Shown: piece by piece, positions 45,681 through 52,740 of the stretch
Position numbering within the stretch: position 1 is the first letter of the stretch
Layout: each line of letters begins with the position of its first letter
Program-made: the position numbers and the translations under genes
Notes under the pieces: generated by a model
Databases searched by the model: none
What the model was told of the DNA's origin: nothing
What the model saw: only the letters and a program-made list of their open reading frames with translations
Assembly: GCF_947489565.1 (NCBI RefSeq)
Contig: NZ_CANLEA010000014.1
Location: forward strand, 1-64,000
Direction: 5' to 3'
From: an uncultured Kordia sp.
Lineage (GTDB): Bacteria > Bacteroidota > Bacteroidia > Flavobacteriales > Flavobacteriaceae
DNA: 64,000 bases

Positions 45681-47039
45681 ATGAGCAATTGTTATTTATG
45701 TAATGTAACTTTAGAAGCACATGTTGATTCCAGCACTAAAAATCACTATGAACACGTAATTCCTCAAGCTTTAGGAGGACAATTGAAAACACCTGGAATA
45801 CTTTGTAAAACTTGTGGAGGCGAAGAATTTCTTGGCGGAAAAGTAGATAAACCTTTCTGTGATATTTTTACTTTAATTACAGAACGACTTGATATAAAAA
45901 AGGATAGAAAAACTAATTCAGTTGGACTTGATGGAAAACTTCATTTAATAGATTCAAGTGAATCTATTGATATTATTTTAAAGGATAAGATATTGTCTAA
46001 TAAGCGACCGGAATACAAGATTGACCATAATAAAAAAGTTGCTTATGTATTCGCAAATAAGAAAGTAGCTAAGAGCTTTAAATTCAAAGTTCAAAATGAG
46101 TTAAAAGAACAAGTTTCGAATCATTCAGATTATAGCATCGAAATTGTTTCATCGTTAAATGATTATTTAGGTGTTATAGAGTTTCCTTTCAATCTTGTTA
46201 ATAATGTTTTTGAAAAAGGATTTATAAAAATGGCCATTGAATTTGCTTTAAGCAAAGGTGTGGATTATGATACAATAAAGCATCTAATTGATCGAGAAAA
46301 CAAAACTATTAAATGCAACAATAATGTAATACCATACTATCCTATTGCTAAAATTGAAGAAATGATGGAATATGTAAGAACAGGTATAGATGCAAATTTC
46401 ATGTCACATTCTTTAGTTCTTTTTTCTCAACGACGAATCAGCAAAAAAGGAAAAGAAATTAAAGAATTGTATTGTTTTATTGAGTTGTTTGGTACGTTCC
46501 AATATTTTGTTGAATTAAGCGATAATTATATCGGAGAAAATATTGAACCTGAAACTTATGCACAAAGAATAATAAGACATCAAGATTCTGACTATAAAAT
46601 TCATGGACTTGATTATAAAGACTTATCAATTGTTCTAAAAGAACTAGGTTTAGATAATAAAGATGTTGATGGATTAAGTTACGAAGACATATGTGTAAAG
46701 CTTCAAAACATCTATGACAAGAAAAATAAATACATTTATGATTATAAGAAAAATGCTAAACGTATAGTAGATTCAATAATTAGAAATAAAATATTAAACC
46801 GAAATAACGATTTTTTAAGTATGTTTAAAAGTTTACAACCCCATTTTTATTGGAATATGGAGGAAGATACATTCCACATAACATTTTACCGTTCAAGATT
46901 TATGAAAGAAGAAAACCCATATTCAATTATTCCTGAGATAAAGGAATTATATATTAATAACAAAGAAAAAATCACTAGATATACTTACTTCAAATTTAAA
47001 GAATTAGGAGGCTTTATTGAAGAAAATAAAAGTGTATGA
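45681..47039 (+). CDS. HNH endonuclease protein
   Basis: A 452-residue cytoplasmic protein. The N-terminus is a zinc-type HNH nuclease: CYLC near 4, HYEHVIPQALGG near 22-33 (His plus the catalytic E-H-V-I-P-x-x-L-G-G), and ILCKTCGG near 40. The remaining 400 residues are strongly charged, AT-rich coding sequence with no motif I recognise. The lone gene with a nuclease N-terminus and novel C-terminus suggests a defence or mobile-element role, which is inference. A hairpin at its end faces the convergent DUF5777 gene. Confidence 0.78.
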   Translation: MSNCYLCNVTLEAHVDSSTKNHYEHVIPQALGGQLKTPGILCKTCGGEEFLGGKVDKPFCDIFTLITERLDIKKDRKTNSVGLDGKLHLIDSSESIDIILKDKILSNKRPEYKIDHNKKVAYVFANKKVAKSFKFKVQNELKEQVSNHSDYSIEIVSSLNDYLGVIEFPFNLVNNVFEKGFIKMAIEFALSKGVDYDTIKHLIDRENKTIKCNNNVIPYYPIAKIEEMMEYVRTGIDANFMSHSLVLFSQRRISKKGKEIKELYCFIELFGTFQYFVELSDNYIGENIEPETYAQRIIRHQDSDYKIHGLDYKDLSIVLKELGLDNKDVDGLSYEDICVKLQNIYDKKNKYIYDYKKNAKRIVDSIIRNKILNRNNDFLSMFKSLQPHFYWNMEEDTFHITFYRSRFMKEENPYSIIPEIKELYINNKEKITRYTYFKFKELGGFIEENKSV

Positions 47040-47089
47040 TAATAAAGTAGGTGTAATAAATTCAAAGATTATAGTATACTTCAAAATTG

Positions 47090-47117
47090 TAACGGTTTGA
47101 TAATATACTAACCGTTA
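47090..47117. terminator. candidate bidirectional terminator
   Basis: TAACGGTT and AACCGTTA form an 8-bp perfect stem with a 12-base loop between convergent genes. The T tract is short. Confidence 0.5.
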
Positions 47118-47138
47118 TTTAAAAACACCACATCTCTT

Positions 47139-48011
47139 CTACAACTGAATATGATACGTAGCATGAAACCCAAAGAAGAAATTACCATCATTAAAGTTGA
47201 AATTCTTAAAGGTTTGCACGATAAAGGTATCTTCTGAGAAAATCGGATTGTTGGTCATTTTGAATTGTAATAATAATTTGCTGACTTCCCAATTTACACC
47301 TAACACAAACGCACCAAAGGTTTCTCTGGATTCCAATTCATTGGCAACATAGTAATATTCAGAGACTAAGGAAACGTGATTCCCCAATTTATAACGTCCA
47401 CCAAAACCAAGAGCAAAGTGATTGTGATCGTCTAAAGCTGATCTGGAAGAAGTTCTATGTATGAATGTCGGAGAGATTTGTAATGAAAAATCTCTGGAAA
47501 ATTTTCTGGCAATCAATGCTTGCGATGTAAATGCAAGTTTATCTCCAAAGCTTCCGCGCGATTCAATATTATTTAAAAAACGAGTTCTGTACGAAGCAGT
47601 TTGTAACAATGAAATACTAAACGGATTTCTATTGTCATCGGTTTGCTGTATGAGTCTATATTTCAAATAGGTATCTACAATTCCGTTTGGATTTCCAGAA
47701 CCAAAACCAATAGTCAAACGATCCGAAATTCCATAATCCAGTCCAATACGCGAACACATTCTGTCCGCAATAAACGAACGTCCATCAGAATTTGGTACAT
47801 TCCAATAACGCGTCATCAACGAAATTTCGAGCGTATTCTTTTTACGCGTTTCTACAGAATGACTTATAGACAAGCGTGTTCCCTTAAACGTAGACATCGT
47901 ATAATTATCTACCTCTTGCTCTACCTCATTGAGTTTGTCTAATAAATTCTGAGCGGCTAAATAAGGCGAAATACCTATAAAAAGAGCGAGTACCATAAAT
48001 TTACTTTTCAT
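47139..48011 (-). CDS. DUF5777 outer-membrane beta-barrel protein
   Basis: A 290-residue protein from the ATG at 48011 (the frame extends to a GTG at 48020). A signal peptide (MKSKFMVLALFIGISPYLAAQ) precedes a barrel of alternating strands such as NTLEISLMTRYW, RLTIGFGSG, FSISLLQTASYR and NHFALGFGGRY. It has FKGTRLSISHSVE near 42 and ends with aromatic HATYHIQL. This matches DUF5777, a family often found beside YceI proteins. Its start overlaps the end of the upstream YceI gene by about 11 bp, so the two are coupled. An outer-membrane location is likely. Confidence 0.85.
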   Translation of the reverse strand: MKSKFMVLALFIGISPYLAAQNLLDKLNEVEQEVDNYTMSTFKGTRLSISHSVETRKKNTLEISLMTRYWNVPNSDGRSFIADRMCSRIGLDYGISDRLTIGFGSGNPNGIVDTYLKYRLIQQTDDNRNPFSISLLQTASYRTRFLNNIESRGSFGDKLAFTSQALIARKFSRDFSLQISPTFIHRTSSRSALDDHNHFALGFGGRYKLGNHVSLVSEYYYVANELESRETFGAFVLGVNWEVSKLLLQFKMTNNPIFSEDTFIVQTFKNFNFNDGNFFFGFHATYHIQL

Positions 48012-48552
48012 ACGGCGCACAATTAAAATTAAACATTACTTCTATTTTCTTGGAAATATTGGGCGATAACAACGGCGGGACTTTAATATTATAATCATCA
48101 ATCATAACATCCAAGCTTCCTTTGATGGTATATCCATCATTTGTTTTTGTGATATTCGCTTTAATATCAATCGCTTTTGTCACATTTTTCAAGGTAAATT
48201 CTCCTTGAATGATTCGAGTTTGTGGCTCAGAATCTGAAGGATCAAATCCTATAATTTTTCCATTAAAAATTGCATTCGGATATAAATCAGATTCTATATA
48301 ACTTTCATTAAAATGCTCGCGCATCAATGTTTTTTTAAATACAAAAGCACGCATCAAAATTTTGACGGCTATTTCTTGCGATTCAGGATTAAAAAGACTC
48401 AATACCTGATTGTTGGTTGCTTGTATATTTTCTACGGAAGTGTACGAGAAAAAGGTAACTTGTCCTTGCCTTTCTATAAATTCGCTGGTTTGAGAAGTAA
48501 CAGTAAGGCTGGCGGATAAACTTAAAAATACTACTAGTAAAAATTTATTCAT
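48001..48552 (-). CDS. YceI-family periplasmic protein
   Basis: A 183-residue exported protein: signal peptide MNKFLLVVFLSLSASLTVTSQ, then a YceI lipocalin-like fold. Recognisable blocks are GQVTFFSYTSVENIQATNN near 30, FKKTLMREHFNESYIESDLYP near 72 (the family's F-x-x-x-M-R-E-H-F) and GEFTLKNVTKAIDI near 117. YceI proteins bind polyisoprenoids or other amphiphiles. It is the middle gene of a three-gene operon with an OB-fold protein before it and a barrel protein after. Confidence 0.92.
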   Translation of the reverse strand: MNKFLLVVFLSLSASLTVTSQTSEFIERQGQVTFFSYTSVENIQATNNQVLSLFNPESQEIAVKILMRAFVFKKTLMREHFNESYIESDLYPNAIFNGKIIGFDPSDSEPQTRIIQGEFTLKNVTKAIDIKANITKTNDGYTIKGSLDVMIDDYNIKVPPLLSPNISKKIEVMFNFNCAPYEK

Positions 48553-48562
48553 ACAATTCTGC

Positions 48563-48979
48563 TTATATAATTACACAATGCAACAGGATGACATCCAAGA
48601 GAAATCCTTTTAAAATTCCTTTCAACTTTATGTCTTGTCCAGCCTGAAGTTTCACAACTTCGCTGTCTTGATTTGATTGCATTTCGCACAAGATATAACT
48701 CATTTCTGAGTCTCCTTTTAAAATTAAACTATATTTTCCATCTTGGTATGTAATTTCCTTGATTTCTCCTTCAATCTCAATCGCTTTTTCAATGAAATTT
48801 TCAAGCTTTTGTTGCTTGTTTTGAAATTTAAACAAAAGTTCGTTTGTAGTAAACGTTTCTTCTGCCTGTATTTTTGTAGTATCAGCTATACCTCTATTCA
48901 CATATTTGTACGCCGAAAACAGTCCAATAAAAATTAGACTGCATACAATAATTATTTTATGTCGCTTTTTTATTTTCAT
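48563..48979 (-). CDS. membrane-anchored OB-fold (tRNA_anti-like) protein
   Basis: A 138-residue protein with an N-terminal transmembrane helix (about 8-27, IIIVCSLIFIGLFSAY). The remainder is a small OB-fold: FTTNELLFKFQNKQQKL near 43, IEIEGEIKEITYQDGKYSLILKG near 67 and AGQDIKLKGILKGFLLDVILLHCVII at the end (each written as adjacent shorter strands). This is the pattern of the tRNA_anti-like family common in Flavobacteriia. It is first in the operon with YceI (10 bp gap) and DUF5777, suggesting a joint periplasmic role. Confidence 0.78.
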   Translation of the reverse strand: MKIKKRHKIIIVCSLIFIGLFSAYKYVNRGIADTTKIQAEETFTTNELLFKFQNKQQKLENFIEKAIEIEGEIKEITYQDGKYSLILKGDSEMSYILCEMQSNQDSEVVKLQAGQDIKLKGILKGFLLDVILLHCVII

Positions 48980-49303
48980 AATTACAGTAAAAAGCTCTTT
49001 GATGTATGGTTTTATTTTGAAATCATTCTCTTCACAAAAAAAATCTCTAAAAAATTCAAATCTCGATTATCGAGTAAAATTCTTTGGTAAAAATACTGTT
49101 TTCTACCGTGCTTAGAGAGCTGAATGTATCTGAAACGGAAAATAAACCGCTAAAAAGGAATATTAAATGTTGAGAATTCCTCAAAAAATCCCTCGATATA
49201 GTATTTTAGTGTTGTAAATAAAATGTATTGAATTAAGAATAATATTATTTGAGCTAAATAATAATCAACTCTTTAAATATTGATCTTGATTGTTTACAAA
49301 AAA

Positions 49304-49378
49304 TGTCAGTTCGAGCGCAGTCGAGAACACTTATGAAACGAACGCATCGATTGAATCTCGACTGCGCTCGATTTGACA
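49304..49378. repeat. 23-bp inverted repeat, dispersed type
   Basis: The left arm TGTCAGTTCGAGCGCAGTCG-AGA (49304-49326) and the right arm (49356-49378, TCTCGACTGCGC...TTTGACA) match at 21 of 23 positions around a 29-base loop. It is a typical dispersed intergenic repeat with no coding content. It occupies part of the 48980-49428 gap, which also has a GAAACGGAAA element near 49133. Confidence 0.8.
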
Positions 49379-49428
49379 ATTACTTGTTTTATTAAAATAA
49401 CTATTGAATTAAAGAATTGTTTTTATCA

Positions 49429-50559
49429 ATGAGAAATTATAGAATTTATCTCTATACAACGATTAGTTTTGTATTGGTGTATGTGCTTGTCATTAGTTTG
49501 GTGGTTATTCCGTTGACGGTGAAGTACAAAAATGTTGTAAAACTACAAAACACCATCAATTTAGCCACACAACAAATACATCAAGTAAGTAGCTTAAGCG
49601 CTGGTTCTTTGGCAAATGATGTTACCAAAGAAAATATTGTCAATACGATACAAAAAACCATTTCTGGGAGCGATAACGAAAGTGTGTATTTATCAGTATT
49701 TGATTGGTCTGGGAAAATTGTTTGTTATCCCGATAGAACCAAATTAGGAGGCAAAAATGAGCAAAAAAGCAATATGGTTTCCAATATGGAAAGTGTGGTT
49801 ACGGGAGAAGAACTATATAATCATTTAAAAAATTTAGATCCAAATGAACAACAAGTGTCCGAAATTATTGCACTGCGTCCTATTGAGAATTCAGATTTAA
49901 TCATTGCTGCACATTTAAATGTTGACAATATCAATCTTCAAACAAACGCGTTTACCGAACAAGTAAAAACGATTTATTTAATTCTCGGATTGATTCTATT
50001 ATTGTTCTTATTGATCATTATCAGAGTGTTGTCTACGTATTATGAACAAATCATTGATCGTAAAACAGCTAAATTTGAAGATGGCGTGCTCAACTTATCC
50101 AAATTAAATGATTCTTTAGAAAATTATCAAAAAAGTATCGCAGAATTACAAGCGCAACCGGAACCGCAAGTGGAAACTTCTGTAGAAGAAAAAACGAAAG
50201 AAGAAGATACAAAAGAAGCACCTAAACAACGTTTACTGACGTACATTCGCAACGAATTGATGCCAATTGCTATCGAAGATATTTCGTATATCTACGTAGA
50301 AAATTCTATCTCATATGTGGTTCGAAAAGATGGCAAACGTTATACCGCAAATGACAGCTTAGACCAGATCTATGCTTCCCTAGATCCAAAACTATTTTTT
50401 AGAGCCAACCGACAAACCATTGTCGCGATTTACGCCATTGATAAAATTATTAAATACGGAAATAGTGCTCTTAAAATAGAAATGAAACCGATTTCAGAAA
50501 TTGACATTGTCATTGGAAAAAACAAAGTATCTGTCTTTAAAAAATGGTTAGATCTTTAA
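49429..50559 (+). CDS. membrane-bound LytTR transcription regulator with cache-like sensor
   Basis: A 376-residue protein from ATG 49429 (the frame runs to TTG 49417). Transmembrane helix 1 (about 8-30, YTTISFVLVYVLVISLVVIP) and helix 2 (about 184-206, TIYLILGLILLLFLLIIIRV) flank a periplasmic cache-like domain with VYLSVFDWSGKIVCYPDRTKLGG near 90 (two blocks). After a coiled coil and Glu-rich linker comes a LytTR DNA-binding domain (about 265-376): YIYVENSISYVVRKDGKRYT, LDQIYASLDPKLFFRANRQTIV. It looks like a one-component sensor-regulator. Targets are unknown. Confidence 0.88.
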   Translation: MRNYRIYLYTTISFVLVYVLVISLVVIPLTVKYKNVVKLQNTINLATQQIHQVSSLSAGSLANDVTKENIVNTIQKTISGSDNESVYLSVFDWSGKIVCYPDRTKLGGKNEQKSNMVSNMESVVTGEELYNHLKNLDPNEQQVSEIIALRPIENSDLIIAAHLNVDNINLQTNAFTEQVKTIYLILGLILLLFLLIIIRVLSTYYEQIIDRKTAKFEDGVLNLSKLNDSLENYQKSIAELQAQPEPQVETSVEEKTKEEDTKEAPKQRLLTYIRNELMPIAIEDISYIYVENSISYVVRKDGKRYTANDSLDQIYASLDPKLFFRANRQTIVAIYAIDKIIKYGNSALKIEMKPISEIDIVIGKNKVSVFKKWLDL

Positions 50560-50737
50560 GAGTCAACAAATTAATATTCCCATAACGACTTTACATAATA
50601 CTTTGTTAAAAAGTATGATACTTCAAAGCCTGATTTTTATCTTTACAGATAAGCACATATTTTACATCAATAACAAAAAAAGTTGCACAACATATCTACA
50701 TAAAATAGTATCTTAGCACGTTTTGATTAAAATTTAA

Positions 50738-51433
50738 ATGAACATGAGAAAAGAAAAGAATATCAAAGGGTGGAATGAAATTAAAACCAACGATTCTTGG
50801 GCACTTTTTAAAATAATGGGAGAATTCGTAAACGGATTCGAAAAAATGAGTCAAATTGGACCTTGTGTGTCCATCTTCGGATCGGCTCGTACAAAACCTG
50901 ATAACAAATACTATCTATTAGCAGAAAAAATAGCGCATAAAATTGTAGATCATGGATACGGAGTAATTACAGGTGGAGGACCTGGAATTATGGAAGCTGG
51001 AAACAAAGGAGCGCACTTAGGAGGCGGAACTTCTGTTGGTTTGAATATTGTATTGCCTTTTGAGCAACACGATAATCCATACATTGATCCTGATAAAAGT
51101 ATCAACTTCGATTACTTTTTTGTACGTAAAGTAATGTTTGTAAAATACTCGCAAGGGTTTGTAGTAATGCCAGGAGGATTTGGAACTTTAGATGAATTAT
51201 TTGAAGCGATTACCTTGATTCAAACGAAGAAAATTGACAAATTCCCTATTATTTTGGTAGGAACCGAATTTTGGTCTGGTTTAATGGATTGGGTAAAAGC
51301 AACATTATTAGACAAATTTGGAAACATAAGCGCGGGCGATTTGGATTTAATCCACATTGTAGACAACGAAGACGAAGTATTAGACATTTTAGATAAATTC
51401 TATAAAAAATACAATCTAAGTCCTAACTTCTAA
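50738..51433 (+). CDS. LOG-family nucleotide phosphoribohydrolase (TIGR00730-type Rossmann protein)
   Basis: A 231-residue cytoplasmic enzyme of the LOG family, which cleaves nucleoside 5'-monophosphates (cytokinin ribotides, AMP) at the N-glycosidic bond. Motifs are SIFGSARTKPDNKYY near 47, VITGGGPGIMEAGNKGAHLGGG near 78 (two blocks), and the hallmark PGGFGTLDELFE near 145. It may start at 50738 or at the second ATG 50744. A -7-like TATCTTAG lies at 50709-50716. The secreted EEP protein gene follows after 40 bp, in the same direction. Confidence 0.93.
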   Translation: MNMRKEKNIKGWNEIKTNDSWALFKIMGEFVNGFEKMSQIGPCVSIFGSARTKPDNKYYLLAEKIAHKIVDHGYGVITGGGPGIMEAGNKGAHLGGGTSVGLNIVLPFEQHDNPYIDPDKSINFDYFFVRKVMFVKYSQGFVVMPGGFGTLDELFEAITLIQTKKIDKFPIILVGTEFWSGLMDWVKATLLDKFGNISAGDLDLIHIVDNEDEVLDILDKFYKKYNLSPNF

Positions 51434-51473
51434 AAGAAGTTTTGTAGAATAAATTGCACCCGAAAAAGAAAAA

Positions 51474-52739
51474 ATGAAAAGAAAAATACTCATCCTATGC
51501 TTGCTATGCATAGGACTACAACAAAGTATAGCACAGGAAAATATCAAGACGATGTTTTACAATCTCTTGAATTTTCCTGAACTATCCTTAGATCGACTTG
51601 ACGAATTGGAGGTTATTATTTCCGATTATCAGCCCGATTTGTTTATGGTTTGTGAACTAAATGATGCATTTGGCGCAGGATTGATTTTAAATCGATTGCA
51701 AATGATCAATCCTAACTATGCACAAGCAACGTATTTTAACAATACGTCAGATGATAATGGAAATGATTCCAATCTGCTACAAAATTTAATCTATTACGAT
51801 AGTTCAAAATTTATCTTAGAAGCACAAGACATTGTACCCACTACTTTGCGCGATTTCAATCGATATACCTTAAAACTAAATACGGTAAACCAAGCAACGA
51901 ATCCAATACTTTTGGAAGTGTTTGTAACGCATTTAAAAGCTGGAAATTCTCCAGAAGATGAATTGCGCCGTTTTTTAATGGTAGAAGAATTTGTAGACTA
52001 TCTTTCTACGATGGATCCGAATAGTAAAGTACTCTTTGCAGGCGATTTAAACTTGTACACGAGTAATGACATTACGTTTCAAAAATTAACAGATGTAACA
52101 AATGCCATCACACTTGTAGATCCAATCAATCGTTTGGGCGATTGGCACAACAACAGCAGTTTTGTAGATGTATTTACACAATCTACACGTACACAAGGTG
52201 GTTTAGGTGGTGCTTCAGGAGGATTTGACGACCGTTTTGACTTTATACTGACTTCAGAAAATGTATTGACGAATTCAGACTTATATTATGTTGCAGACTC
52301 ATACAAATCCTATGGAAACAATTTAAATACAAACTGTTACAACCGTGCTATCAACTCATCAGATTGTGCAGAAGTGCCTGGATCTGGTGTAAGTTACTCA
52401 CAAACATTACGAAACGCTTTGCATGATATGAGCGATCATTTACCAGTTGTGATGGAATTAGAAACCAACGAGCAACTATTAAGCACCACGCAATTTGCTG
52501 CTAAAAGTGATTTTCAATTCATCCGCGGAAATATTGCAGAAGATCAATTGGCGTTTATGTTAAATTCTTCTACATCAAGCAATGAATATGTGATTTACGA
52601 CGTTTTAGCACGAAAATTGATGGCTGGAAAAGTAAAAAATAACGATATTACCAACATAAATGTTGCAAACCTACCAAAAGGCATTTACTATTTAAAAATT
52701 GATGATTATACAGAAACTAAGAAATTCATAAAAAAATAA
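51474..52739 (+). CDS. T9SS-secreted endonuclease/exonuclease/phosphatase family protein
   Basis: A 421-residue exported enzyme: signal peptide MKRKILILCLLCIGLQQSIAQ, EEP domain about 24-332, T9SS-type tail to 421 (ending KKFIKK). EEP signature residues are in YNLLNFPEL near 28, DLFMVCELND near 55 (metal-binding Glu), VTHLKAGN near 150, LFAGDLNLYT near 183 (catalytic D-x-N), DDRFDFIL near 253 and MSDHLPVVMEL near 320. The family hydrolyses phosphodiesters, so an extracellular DNase or phosphatase role is likely. It is followed by only 1 bp before the next gene's TTG start. Confidence 0.92.
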   Translation: MKRKILILCLLCIGLQQSIAQENIKTMFYNLLNFPELSLDRLDELEVIISDYQPDLFMVCELNDAFGAGLILNRLQMINPNYAQATYFNNTSDDNGNDSNLLQNLIYYDSSKFILEAQDIVPTTLRDFNRYTLKLNTVNQATNPILLEVFVTHLKAGNSPEDELRRFLMVEEFVDYLSTMDPNSKVLFAGDLNLYTSNDITFQKLTDVTNAITLVDPINRLGDWHNNSSFVDVFTQSTRTQGGLGGASGGFDDRFDFILTSENVLTNSDLYYVADSYKSYGNNLNTNCYNRAINSSDCAEVPGSGVSYSQTLRNALHDMSDHLPVVMELETNEQLLSTTQFAAKSDFQFIRGNIAEDQLAFMLNSSTSSNEYVIYDVLARKLMAGKVKNNDITNINVANLPKGIYYLKIDDYTETKKFIKK

Positions 52740-52740
52740 A

